Of a stretch of DNA of 64,000 bases, positions 8,023 to 18,359 are shown in pieces. This DNA comes from Anaerolineae bacterium (GTDB lineage Bacteria > Chloroflexota > Anaerolineae > Promineifilales > Promineifilaceae), in contig JAHDWK010000018.1 in assembly GCA_023382655.1 (NCBI GenBank), positions 62,001 to 126,000 of the forward strand. Reading direction: 5' to 3'. Position numbers and translations under genes: made by a program. The notes beneath the pieces were generated by a model. It searched no databases. It was not told the origin of the DNA and saw only the letters and a program-made list of their open reading frames with translations. The stretch's first letter is position 1, and each line of letters opens with the position of its first letter.

Positions 8023-9315
8023 ATGAAGAAGAAAAAGAACAACGGGTACAACACCCTGGCCCCGATTGAACCCTGGCAAGTAGATGCCTTCCTGGATGGC
8101 ATCTACGACGAGCAAGTGGAAAAATATATCATTGAGCATGGTGAGGCGGCCCTGCAAATGGCCGCCATCAAAGATTTCGACGAGCGCATGACCGCTTTGC
8201 TTTACCGTGTCTCGTGCCCGGAAACAGACGCCTTGCTCAATTATCAGTGGGGGTTATTAGACGAAGAGGAGTCGGCCTTGATTGCTACCCACATTGCTGA
8301 ATGTGCGGAGTGCCAGACAGAAGCCCTGGCATTGGCAGTCCCGGCAGCTACTACCGAAAAACCGTCAGTAACGGCCGTCATCAAAGGCAAACTGCCCGCC
8401 CTGAGTGAAAGTTTGCGCACTTTTATCGGCCGTCTCATCCCGGAAGAACAGGTGTTGGTGCCGGCCATTCGTTCGGCCGGAGAACCAGCGGATCTGGTGG
8501 ATGTGGATACCAACCTCTCTCTTTATGTTAACTTTTTCTTCCCTGACATGGAAGCGGATCCCCACGGTTTTAGTAGCAATCACATCTATGCCATCGCCAA
8601 AGCCACAAAGAAAACGGCCGTGGATACCGCTCCCAACCTCTATGTAATCAAGCCAGAGGCGTTTGCCCCACAGCCGGCGCCCCCTTTTGCCGATTTTGAC
8701 TGGGCCAAACAAGAAAGCGCCATCTTTTACATTAAAAAGGTGAAACCTGGCCTGGCCGACCCGGCCGATCGCCACCATTTGTATCATATTGATGTTGTGG
8801 AAAAGGCAGTTTTGTCCACCGACGACACCGATAGTTACTATACCATCATACCCGTAGACAGCCTGATGCTGGGGCACAGCCAACCCGATGATGAATACAA
8901 CGCTTATCGCATCATGAAATTAACGGCCGACAAACCAGCCGTACCTACACTTCCCAAAGACGAAAAATTTGCCTTATTCCCGGCCGTAGGCATCATCCCC
9001 TTTAAAAATGAAGTGATCCCCCGTGCGCCTAACAAATCTACCAGTAAACAAAAGTTGTTCACTGTTGAAGAGTTGGGATTGGATATCATCCTTACGCAGC
9101 GCCATACGCTTGATGGCGACTATGGCCTGGAAGGGCAAGTCTTGGGTGGCACAGCGGAAGCCGTGTGTAAAGTAAGTCTTATTCACGACAAAGCGGTGGT
9201 TAAAACTGTCGAATTGACTCCATCAGGCACATTCTCTTTTGACAAATTAGATCAGGCACAATACTGGCTTTGTTTTTATGGCCATGGGGTGGAAGTCTGT
9301 TTAGCGGTTATTTAG
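8023..9315 (+). CDS. Zinc-finger (ZAS/zf-HC2-like) anti-sigma factor with C-terminal extension
   Basis: A 430-residue protein. Residues ~65-105 read LLNYQWGLLDEEESALIATHIAECAECQTE, which contains the H-x-x-x-C-x-x-C zinc-binding motif of anti-sigma factors. No membrane helix is visible, so it should act as a soluble sigma inhibitor. The middle (130-340) matches no family I recognise. The last ~90 residues form a beta-rich module (LGLDIILTQRHTLDGDYGLEGQVLGG... GTFSFDKLDQAQYWLCFYGHG) like the peptidase-regulatory beta-sandwiches seen in other anti-sigma proteins. ATG at 8023 follows GGTGGAGA. It starts 38 bases after the sigma gene and 30 before the CHAT gene. A protease-controlled release of the sigma factor is an inference from this gene order. 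Confidence 0.7.
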   Translation: MKKKKNNGYNTLAPIEPWQVDAFLDGIYDEQVEKYIIEHGEAALQMAAIKDFDERMTALLYRVSCPETDALLNYQWGLLDEEESALIATHIAECAECQTEALALAVPAATTEKPSVTAVIKGKLPALSESLRTFIGRLIPEEQVLVPAIRSAGEPADLVDVDTNLSLYVNFFFPDMEADPHGFSSNHIYAIAKATKKTAVDTAPNLYVIKPEAFAPQPAPPFADFDWAKQESAIFYIKKVKPGLADPADRHHLYHIDVVEKAVLSTDDTDSYYTIIPVDSLMLGHSQPDDEYNAYRIMKLTADKPAVPTLPKDEKFALFPAVGIIPFKNEVIPRAPNKSTSKQKLFTVEELGLDIILTQRHTLDGDYGLEGQVLGGTAEAVCKVSLIHDKAVVKTVELTPSGTFSFDKLDQAQYWLCFYGHGVEVCLAVI

Positions 9316-9345
9316 AGGCCACGGCCGTTACAAATAAGCGAACAG

Positions 9346-11970
9346 ATGAAGCACGATCAGCCCGTTGCGGAATATGATGCCGAGGTGCTTTTGCAGCAAC
9401 TCACCGAATCACCGGACTCGGCCGCATTGCCTTTGCTTTTGCAGAGGCAAACATCCGAAAATCAACTAAAGCTATTGGAAAGCTGGCGGCAACTCGCTGC
9501 CAGTTATGCTTTCTCCGGGGATGGGGAACGCGCTATCGCTGCCGTGCGGCTGATTGATAACGCGAGTCACCTCATCGGTTCTGGTGCAGCGCGGGCATTG
9601 GCCGCCTGGACGCAAGGCAACGTTTGTGCCATTCTGGGCCAGGCCAAAGAGGCTGTTGACCACTTTCGCCAGGCCGAAGAGCATTACGCCAGACTGGGTG
9701 ACAAACTGAACCTGGCGCGAATGCAGGTGGGGTTGGTGGCCGCACTTAACCGTCTGGGTGACTTTGCCGAAGCGTGCGGGGTGGCCCAAACCGCCTACCG
9801 TACTCTGTCTGCCAGTGCCGAAGTTGCCGACCAGCAGCGATTGGCCGGCCTGGCCAATAACTTAGCGATCGCCTATGAGTTCCAGGGGCGGTATCAGGAA
9901 GCTATTGAGCTATATGAACGAAAAATCGCTCTCTGGCATAACCATCCCAACCAGCGCCAGGCGCTCATTGAAATTGCCCGTACCCGGCTAAACCTGGGCA
10001 TCATCAAAAAGCATCTCAACTTATGGCACGAGGCAGACGCCTCACTCACTGACTGCCAGCGTATTTTAACGGCCCCGGCCCTGGCCGGGCAATATCGCCC
10101 AGACCTGGCACGGGCCAGTGTGCATCTGGCCCATTTACGCTCCAAACAAGGCGCGCCGGCCACGGCCGTCAAATCCGCCTTTACCGCCGCCCGCGAAATT
10201 GTCTCCGACCCCCAAAATCTCCTGCTGCTCACCCTCTATGAGGTTGAATGGACCTTAACCAATAACCAGGTGTCGCCGCCCTTTCTGGATATGCTCCAGG
10301 AACTGCACCAACGATATACGGCCGATGGCTACGTGCGTGAGGCCATACGGGTTGATCTGGCCATGGCGCATTGCCAGGCTGAAATGGGGCAGGGGGAAGC
10401 GGCCCAATTGACGTTTATCGAAGCACAGCAGGCAGCCCAGGCTATACCGGATTGGGAATTAGAATATATGGCCTGGCATGGCCTCGGCTTGTTAAATCTC
10501 AAGGAAGAAAAACATCAACAAGCAAAAGTCGCCTTACTTAAAGCGGTGAACATGATTGAAAACGTCAGCCAGAGCATGAAGTCTGGCGACCTGCGCGCCG
10601 GTTTTCTGGATGACAAATTAGCCGTTTACCGCGACCTGGCATGGCTGCATTTGTTGCAAGATGATATGGCCCAATTATTCCATTGGAGTGAGCGTGGTCG
10701 CACCCGCGAACTGGTGAATGCGCTCTCGCTGGATGAGACAGGGGAGACGGCGCGGTTGCCGGCCGAACAGAAACAACTACGGCCGTTAATCGAGCAATTG
10801 CGCCACCAACTCAAAACAGAAAGGCACGGTGAGCGTCGCCGCCAGCTTGAAGATCGGCTGATTGAACTAACGCGCCGCCACGAACAGCAAACCCTTAACA
10901 AAGTAGCGCGCCTGACACACGTCACCACCACCTTAGACGATGCCAGCGCCGCCCTGTCGCCGGACATGCTCATGTTGGTCTACTTTACCGCCAACCGGCA
11001 ACTGTGGGTATTGCCCGTCACCGCGGAAGCGGCCTTGCCTGCCGTTAAACTTGGCGCTACCTTGAACCTGGATGATGTGGAACGGGAACTGACTTCCCTA
11101 CACAGTCTGAAAGGCTATCCGTTGGCCTGGGTAGACCGGCATAGCGAGCAACTTACCGCCGACGCTCAGAGGTTATTGGGGCGTTGGTATCACTGTTTTT
11201 TAGCGCCCCTGGCGCCACTCCTGGCCCAATTTTCGCGCCTGTTGATTGTGCTTGATGATTTTCTCTTTAGGCTGCCGATGCACGCCTTTTATGACGCAGC
11301 AAACGGCCGTTACCTGGCACAAACACACGAAGTCAGTTACACCCCCAGCGTGACAGCCTGGTTAGCCACCAATAACCGCCCAACCCCCAAACATAATGGC
11401 CTCATCCTTAGCCATGCCGGTTCACAACTTCACCACACGACCGATGAGTTAAAAGCGATTTTGGCGGCCTACCCGGACTTTACGGTATATGAAGGTGCGG
11501 CGGCCTCCCGCCAGGTTCTGGAAACCGGGCTGGCTCAAGAATCGGCCCTCATTCACATTGCCGCCCACGCTATTTTTCGCCCCGATAACCCCATGTTTTC
11601 CTACATTGAGCTGGCCAATGATCGCCTGAACATGCTGGACATTCTGCAACTAAAATTGAAAGCAAACCTGGTGGTATTAAGCGCCTGTGAATCAGGCCGC
11701 GGCCTGCTGCGCGGGGGCGACTATCTCTGTCTACCGCACGCTTTTCTTGTCGCCGGGTCGCGGCTGGTGCTGGCCTCCCATTGGCCGGTTGATGATCTGG
11801 CAACTTCTGTGCTGATGGGCGAGTTTTATCACAACCTGGCAACCGCACAATCTTTCAGCCAGGCGTTGCGTCAGGCCCAAATCGCCTTTTTGGATTCCCC
11901 CACCGTTCGCTACAAACACCCATACTATTGGGCGCCATTTTTCATTTTAGGTGGGCATACGGGGCAGTGA
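9346..11970 (+). CDS. TPR-CHAT domain caspase-like protease
   Basis: An 874-residue cytoplasmic protein. Residues ~40-420 are tetratricopeptide-like helical repeats (for example AVDHFRQAEEHYARLGDKL and EAIELYERKIALWHN). The C-terminal ~300 residues form a CHAT (caspase HetF-associated with TPRs) domain: SRLLIVLDDFLFRLPMHAF, then HIAAHA with the catalytic His and VVLSACESG with the catalytic Cys, followed by LPHAFLVAGSRLVLASHWPVDD. Both catalytic residues are present. Such proteases are activated by partner binding and cleave specific proteins; here the natural candidate target is the adjacent anti-sigma factor (inference). It ends 66 bases before a convergent efflux operon. Confidence 0.9.
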   Translation: MKHDQPVAEYDAEVLLQQLTESPDSAALPLLLQRQTSENQLKLLESWRQLAASYAFSGDGERAIAAVRLIDNASHLIGSGAARALAAWTQGNVCAILGQAKEAVDHFRQAEEHYARLGDKLNLARMQVGLVAALNRLGDFAEACGVAQTAYRTLSASAEVADQQRLAGLANNLAIAYEFQGRYQEAIELYERKIALWHNHPNQRQALIEIARTRLNLGIIKKHLNLWHEADASLTDCQRILTAPALAGQYRPDLARASVHLAHLRSKQGAPATAVKSAFTAAREIVSDPQNLLLLTLYEVEWTLTNNQVSPPFLDMLQELHQRYTADGYVREAIRVDLAMAHCQAEMGQGEAAQLTFIEAQQAAQAIPDWELEYMAWHGLGLLNLKEEKHQQAKVALLKAVNMIENVSQSMKSGDLRAGFLDDKLAVYRDLAWLHLLQDDMAQLFHWSERGRTRELVNALSLDETGETARLPAEQKQLRPLIEQLRHQLKTERHGERRRQLEDRLIELTRRHEQQTLNKVARLTHVTTTLDDASAALSPDMLMLVYFTANRQLWVLPVTAEAALPAVKLGATLNLDDVERELTSLHSLKGYPLAWVDRHSEQLTADAQRLLGRWYHCFLAPLAPLLAQFSRLLIVLDDFLFRLPMHAFYDAANGRYLAQTHEVSYTPSVTAWLATNNRPTPKHNGLILSHAGSQLHHTTDELKAILAAYPDFTVYEGAAASRQVLETGLAQESALIHIAAHAIFRPDNPMFSYIELANDRLNMLDILQLKLKANLVVLSACESGRGLLRGGDYLCLPHAFLVAGSRLVLASHWPVDDLATSVLMGEFYHNLATAQSFSQALRQAQIAFLDSPTVRYKHPYYWAPFFILGGHTGQ

Positions 11971-12023
11971 GCGGTAATCAGTGAGCGGTAATCAGTGAGC
12001 GGTGAGCAGTAAGCGGGTAATCA
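11967..12023. repeat. Short tandem repeat, 14-bp unit, between convergent genes
   Basis: GTGAGCGGTAATCA occurs at 11967-11980 and 11981-11994, followed by the variants GTGAGCGGTGAGCA and GTAAGCGGGTAATCA. It overlaps the stop codon of the CHAT gene. It looks like slippage-prone filler in a convergent junction. Confidence 0.75.
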
Positions 12024-12035
12024 ATCAGTAAGACA

Positions 12036-13424
12036 TCATTGCTCACCGGTGGCGACAATGTCCACAAAAGCCGTCATACCCCAGCGCAGGGGCAAATGTG
12101 TACCGTCTGCCAGTTGGATGGTGATGGTGTAGAGCACATCGCCTTGCACCACCTGAGACGCCAGGGCAACATCTATAACCGTGCCCCGCAGCGTTTGGCC
12201 GGGCAGCGCATCCACATGCACATCTACCGGCTGTCCCACCGCTACCCCCACCACGTCCAGCTCCGTCAGGTTGCTGGTTTCTACCAGCCATGTTGTTGTA
12301 TCGGCCAGGGTGACCACGGCCGTACCCGGCATCACCACTTCACCCGCTTCCACTTCCAGGTTGGCAACGATACCATCAAAGGGGGCCAAAAGCGTCATGC
12401 GTGCTAAAGCAGCCTGAGCCGCTTCCACGGCTGTCTGTGCCTGGGCCACACCGGCTTCTGCCTGGGCAACCGCCGCCTGGCCTTGTTGCACGGCCGTCTG
12501 CGCCTGGCTGACGGCCGTCTGCGCCTGCGCCACCGCTTCCTCGGCCTGCTGCACCCGCGCCGCGGAAACGGGCGCTTGCAGCAGCGCCAATTGCGCCTCG
12601 GCCGCATCCCGCTGCGCTGCCGCCACGCCCACACCGGCATTCCCAACGGCGCTTTGCACGGCCGTTGGCCCCGCCTGAAGCGCATCCAACGCTGTCTGCG
12701 CTGAAGCTACCTGAGCTTCCGCCGCCTGCAACCGCAACCGCATCTCTTCTTCAGGTGCGCCCAGGATGTCGTTGGCGATTAAATGATCATACCCCTCTTG
12801 CAAGGCATCCCGGTTAGCCAGTGCCGCCGCCACCTGGGCTTCGGCTGCCCGAATCTGGACTTCGTTATTGCCGTTCAGCAAAGCATCCCGGTTGCCAGCC
12901 ATTTGGGCAATTCCCGCCTGAGCCGCCGCCACATTTGCCTCGGCTGCCGTGATCTCTGCCGGCAGCGGTGGCGCCAGCAATAAATCTAACTGCGCCTGGG
13001 CCACGGTAACACCCCACTCCGCTATCGTCACGCCTGCTTGCAGCACCGGGATTTGGGCTTCGGCTACGGCCAGTGTTGCCAATGCCTGTGCCAGCGCCAG
13101 TTCTGTTTCCTGGACATGCAGCGTCATTTGCCTGGTATCCAGACGAAGGATAGGTTCACCCGCCTGCACCTGGCTGCCCTCAGTTGCCAGAACCTCGGCC
13201 ACCTGGCCTTGAACGGCAAAGGCTAAATCAGCCGTCTGTACAGGCAGCAGGCGTCCCTCTGCGGATATGATGGCCGTTCCCGTCTTGTCAGGTGTTGTCC
13301 CTGCCGGGGATGGCGCCGCTGCTGCCTCATTTCCGGCTGATACCGTGCGCTGGTACAGCAAAAAGCCACCGCTAAGAATAAAGAACCCGATCACCAGGCA
13401 TACTATTGTGCGTTTCATACTCAT
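12036..13424 (-). CDS. Membrane fusion (HlyD/MacA-like) efflux adaptor, second copy
   Basis: A 462-residue adaptor that should link the MacB-like permease to export across the envelope. It has an N-terminal membrane anchor (TIVCLVIGFFILSGGFLLY), a first lipoyl half (LPVQTADLAFAVQGQVAEVLATEG), a very long Ala/Gln-rich coiled-coil hairpin (~residues 100-350, many AxAAxAQ repeats), and the closing lipoyl/beta-barrel part (TLLAPFDGIVANLEVEAGEVV). Its ATG overlaps the previous gene's stop (ATGA). It is homologous to the gene just upstream, so the operon carries two adaptors. The low-complexity coiled coil is probably prone to recombination. Confidence 0.88.
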   Translation of the reverse strand: MSMKRTIVCLVIGFFILSGGFLLYQRTVSAGNEAAAAPSPAGTTPDKTGTAIISAEGRLLPVQTADLAFAVQGQVAEVLATEGSQVQAGEPILRLDTRQMTLHVQETELALAQALATLAVAEAQIPVLQAGVTIAEWGVTVAQAQLDLLLAPPLPAEITAAEANVAAAQAGIAQMAGNRDALLNGNNEVQIRAAEAQVAAALANRDALQEGYDHLIANDILGAPEEEMRLRLQAAEAQVASAQTALDALQAGPTAVQSAVGNAGVGVAAAQRDAAEAQLALLQAPVSAARVQQAEEAVAQAQTAVSQAQTAVQQGQAAVAQAEAGVAQAQTAVEAAQAALARMTLLAPFDGIVANLEVEAGEVVMPGTAVVTLADTTTWLVETSNLTELDVVGVAVGQPVDVHVDALPGQTLRGTVIDVALASQVVQGDVLYTITIQLADGTHLPLRWGMTAFVDIVATGEQ

Positions 13425-14778
13425 TCACCCCCATTGATGTTTATTTCTACCATAGCCGTCATGCCCCAACGTACCGGCAAGTTCGTTTCGTCCAGTAAGA
13501 TAGTGGCCACATAGGTCACATCACCCTGGTTTAGCCGGGAAACGGCCGCAATGTCTACCACCTGACCGCGCAAGGTTTCACCTGGCAGCGCCTCAAGTTG
13601 TACGGTGACGGGCAACCCTGTTTGTAACAAAACAACATCCAGTTCGGTCAGGTCGTTGGTCGTCACCTGCCAACCACTAAAATCGGCCAGAGTTAACACC
13701 GGCGCTCCCACCCCTACTACTTCGCCTGGTTTGGCTGCCAACTGGGTAATGACTCCGGCAAATGGGGCACGCAAAATAGTTTGCTCCAGAGCCGCCTGCG
13801 CCACTTCCCAGGCAATTTGCGCCCGTTCCCCACCAGTCTGCGCCTCTATGACGCCCTCTTCCGCCTGCACGACGGCCAGTTCTGCCTGGGCCACTAACGC
13901 TTCGGCCTGGCTTACTTCAATTTCGGCAAGCTGCTGTTGTTCCGGTTTTGGCCCGGCCAGCAGCAAATCAAGCCGGGCCTGGGCCGCCTCGCGCTGCGCT
14001 GCCGCCGCGCTCACGACCGCATTGGCCGCTTGGTGCTGGGCAGGACTGGCCCCTGTCTGTAACTGGGCCAGGGCAGCCTGCGCCGCATTTACCTGCGCTT
14101 GGGCAGCATTAAGTTGCAGCTGTAATTGCTCAACAGTTTCCGCCGCTGTCCCTTCTGGCAACTGATTGTAGGCGCTCTGGATTGGCAACCGGGCGGCCTC
14201 GGCGGCGATTATCTGCGATTGGGCGGCAAAAATTTGCGTCTGGCTGGCCGGTTCTACCATGGCGTTGCGATTGGCTGCCGCCATGCCCACATGGGCCTGA
14301 GCTACCGCTACCTGGCTTTCCAGGACAGCTATCTGCGCGGCCGAAGGGTCTTCCGTCAGGATGTCTGACCGGGTCTGGGCAGCCGTCATGCCAAGCCGGG
14401 CCGTTTCCAGGTTGGTTTGCGCCAGCGCCAGCAGTGATTCGGCCGTTTGCAAGTTAGCCTGTGCCTGGGCCAGCCGTGCCTCGGCCTGGGTCATGGCAAT
14501 TTGCTGATTGGTATCGTCCAGTTGCACCAATGGGTCGCCAGCCTGAACCAGATCGCCGTTGCTTACCATAACAGATAGTACCGGGCCGCCGCTTTGAAAA
14601 GAGAGCGTTGCCTGGCGCAACGGTATCACTTCGCCTTTTGTGGTCACGGCCGTTTTGTCAGCATTGGCGTCAGTCATTGAGACGTCAGCTTGTGAGGTTT
14701 CTGTGGCCGTAGTGGGCTGGCAGGCTGCTAGAGCAACACTGAAGCCGATGAGCAAGATAAGTAAAAATCTGGTCTGTT

Positions 14779-14782
<4 letters not shown>
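13421..14782 (-). CDS. Membrane fusion (HlyD/MacA-like) efflux adaptor lipoprotein, first copy
   Basis: A 453-residue adaptor starting MKQTRFLLILLIGFS with a lipobox (VALAAC), so it should be a lipid-anchored exported protein. It shares the layout of the next gene: lipoyl half (LRQATLSFQSGGPVLSVMVSNGD), a long Ala-rich coiled coil, and the closing segment ILRAPFAGVITQLAAKPGEVVG. The open frame begins 15 codons earlier, but the ATG at 14782 has AGGAGA 7 bases upstream and overlaps the ATPase stop as ATGA. The lipoprotein/transmembrane pair could form a mixed adaptor ring, which is inference. Confidence 0.88.
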
Positions 14783-15625
<843 letters not shown>

Positions 15626-15633
<8 letters not shown>

Positions 15634-18019
15634 AAACCAGCGCCTCCCGCACACTGATGCGCATGGCCCGGCGGGCCGGCAGCAGTGTGGCCAATGTGGT
15701 GAGTAATAGCGCTACGCCTAACCAGAGCGCCATGCCCAACCAGGAGAATTGGATATTAAAGGGAGCTTTGGCCATGGCATTCCCCACCTGAATACTTAGC
15801 ACCATGCCCAGCGGCAAAGCCAGCAGCGCCCCCAAAAACCAGCTCACCACGCCGATGACCATGCCTTCCACCAGCACAATCTGGCGCACCGCGCCATCGG
15901 ATGCGCCAATGGCCCGCAACACACCAATTTCGCGGGTGCGCTCCAGCACGTTGATGCTCATCGTGCCCACCAGGCCGATGCCGCCGATTAATGCCAGCAG
16001 CACGGCCATGACAATGAGAAAGATGACCACCGGCATGAGTTGGGAGGTGGCATTTTCGCGGGTGTTAACGGCCGTTTTCACCAGACCCACATCCACGCCC
16101 AAAGTTGTAAAAGTGCGTTCAATCTGCCCGGCGGCCTGGGCTACCGCTGCCGGATCGTGGTTCTCCAAAGAAAACATAACTACCTGACCCTGGTTTGCCT
16201 GGCGCATCTCGTAGGCCAGCGCGTCGAAGTGGGTAAAGGCCATGCTGTCCCCTAGCGGCCCGTTACTGATGCCGACGATGGTCCAGTTGGTTTCACGGCC
16301 GCCTAACTTAACCTCGATGTGATCCCCCACTTTCAAGTCAGGTTCCAATTCCAGCATAGCGGCGCTGATGACCAGTGCATTCTGGTCGTCTGGCTCCAGC
16401 CAACGCCCGGCCAGCAGAATGGGCGTCACGGTGCGGCTCGGCGAGGGCACACCCATGATGGGAAACGCGCCCCCCTCTTCGCCATTTTCTAGCCGTCGCC
16501 CCTGGCCGGTGGCCCATACTTCTGTGGCTGTTACGCCGGGCGTCTCGGCCGCCACACGTTCGACGACGCTCAGTCGCACCGGCTGGCTCAACGTAATCTG
16601 GATGTCATAATCACTGTAAGAGGCCAGTTGTTCATTTAGCGTATCCAGGGCGGACACGTATAAATGGGCAATGGCGATGAACATGGTGCCTCCCAGCACC
16701 AACGTTGCCAGGGTCAGCGTCAGCCGCCCCTTACGCCGGAAGGTGTTGCGCAAGGGCAGTAACAACAAACGGGGCAACCGGCGTACTTTCGCCAGGAGTT
16801 GGTTGACCAGATCGGTGCCCAGGTTTTCATCCCCCAGGCCATAGGAAGCAATGGCTTCGCGCACGGTAATGCGCGTGCCGGCGATGATGGGATAGAGCGT
16901 TGCCAGGATGGGCACCAGCAGGCCAACGGCGATCTCGATCAGGAAAATGTGGGGCGGGTAGGTAAAGACCGTCAAGTCAAAGTTCAGCAAATTCGCCAGA
17001 TAGACGGCCATAGTCTGTGCGCCATAAGCGGCCAACGGCATGGCCACCAGCAGCGCCACAAAGCTGAAGATAAAAACCATAACCAGGTAAAGGGCCATCA
17101 TCTGCACGGCCGTGCCGCCCAGCGATTTCATCACCCCAATCTGGCGCACCTGCTGCGTCAGTAAAAATGAGATGGTATTCACCACCAGCAAGGCGCTGGA
17201 CAACAGCGAAAAGGCGCCAATGACGCCCAGAATGAGGACGATGGCCTGCACTTTATCATGGTCAGGGTGTAACCCTGGCGTGGGGGGCATTTCAATGTAC
17301 CGTACCTGGTAGCCGCTTTTTTCAATGCGCTGCCGTACCTGGCGGGCTACGTCCAGAATATGGTAAGCATCGGTGGGGTCGCCGGCGACAATGACATGCA
17401 ACTGGTCAAAGGCATATGGCTCGCCCAGCCAGGCCAGCGTGTCCATGGTGATATAACCATACCCCTGGCCGCGCAATTCGGCCGAACGTTGGTTGACGTC
17501 ATACGCCAGGCCGGTAACGGGCAGTTCCCGTTCCAGGCCGGTGGCGGTGCGAATGTGGATGGTGTCGCCAACGGCCGTGCCTAGAAAGTCTACCGACGTG
17601 CGTTCCACCAACATTTCCCGGTTGGTGGGCGGCCACTGGCCCGCTTCTGACTTCACCTGGCTGACACGAATATCGTCATAATCGGCGATAGCGTAGAGGG
17701 TCAGGCTGCGCCATTCAGATGGGCCAGCCTGGAAACGCAGCGGCAGCCAGCCCCGCCCCTCGGCGTCGCTGACCTCTGGCATCTGTTTGATGGCGACCAC
17801 CAGCTCTTCGTCAAACGACGTGACGTAGTAGATGATACTGGCCGGATTTGAGGCCAGGTAACTGGCCGTCATGTCATGGGACAAGATGTGCTGCAAATTG
17901 ACGACAAAACCAATGGCAAAAATACCGATGGTCATGGAAAGCACCACCAGGATATTCCGGGCCTTGTTTTGCCGTAATTCGCGGGCAACTTTTTGCCACC
18001 GGGGTTGTAGTTGTAACAT
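15626..18019 (-). CDS. FtsX/MacB-like ABC transporter permease (two FtsX domains)
   Basis: A 797-residue permease. One membrane helix near the N-terminus (NILVVLSMTIGIFAIGFVVNL) is followed by a periplasmic MacB_PCD domain, then three helices of a first FtsX core (ILGVIGAFSLLSSALLVVNT...), a second N-terminal helix (LTLTLATLVLGGTMFIAIAHLY), a second extracytoplasmic domain, and the C-terminal FtsX core (IFLIVMAVLLALIGGIGLVGTMSINVLERTREIGVLRAIGA). The frame is open to 18109, but ATG 18019 fits the family start and lies ~8 bases from a -10-like TTAGAT, so the transcript may be leaderless. It heads the efflux operon and is preceded by a copy of the cluster promoter motif, which suggests it exports or gives resistance to the cluster product. 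Confidence 0.93.
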
Positions 18020-18024
18020 GGGCT

Positions 18025-18090
18025 TTAATCTAACTGACCTGAGCGGCGCAAAGCTATAGGCATTTGCCTGAAAACGATAGGCGTTTGTCG
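18025..18090 (-). promoter_or_regulatory. Shared cluster promoter motif, site F, before the efflux operon
   Basis: On the minus strand ACAAACGCCTA and then CAAATGCCTA form two clear direct-repeat half-sites whose CTA elements (18080 and 18059) are 21 bp apart. TTAGAT lies 26-31 bases after the second CTA, where the strong sites have TATAAAT. The first half-site is identical over ACAAACGCCTA to that of PKS1 site B. The start codon at 18019 is about 8 bases past the -10, which suggests a leaderless mRNA. Confidence 0.6.
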
Positions 18091-18099
18091 CTTTTTTGC

Positions 18100-18141
18100 C
18101 ATAAAACAATGAGGGTCACTTTTACCGTGACCCACATTGTT
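18100..18141 (-). terminator. Rho-independent terminator of the NRPS operon
   Basis: AACAATG-A-GGGTCAC (18105-18119) pairs with GTGACCC-A-CATTGTT (18127-18141): 14 base pairs with one A/A mismatch and a 7-base loop. On the minus strand it is followed by TTTTAT. It lies right after the MbtH stop and directly before the efflux promoter, insulating the two units. Confidence 0.8.
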
Positions 18142-18146
18142 GGTGA

Positions 18147-18359
18147 TTACGCCGCCATTTGGGCGTTGGCGAGTTGGGTGCGTACACTCAACGGCCGCAT
18201 ATCTGTCCACACTTCTTCAATATGTTTCAGGCACTTTTCTTTGGTGCCCTCCTTGCCTTCATCACGCCAGCCCAAGGGGCTGGGGCGGTCAGCCGGCCAG
18301 ATGGAATATTGTTCTTCGTGGTTTACCACGACCTTGTAGAGCATATCTTCGGGTGTCAT
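18147..18359 (-). CDS. MbtH-like NRPS accessory protein
   Basis: A 70-residue MbtH-family protein. These bind adenylation domains and are often needed for their solubility and activity. It shows the family signature: NHEEQYSIWP, PSPLGWRDEGKEG, and the paired Trp near the end in HIEEVWTDMRPLS. Its ATG overlaps the stop of the type II thioesterase gene (ATGA), so it is the last gene of the NRPS operon. It should serve the five adenylation domains encoded upstream. Confidence 0.95.
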   Translation of the reverse strand: MTPEDMLYKVVVNHEEQYSIWPADRPSPLGWRDEGKEGTKEKCLKHIEEVWTDMRPLSVRTQLANAQMAA

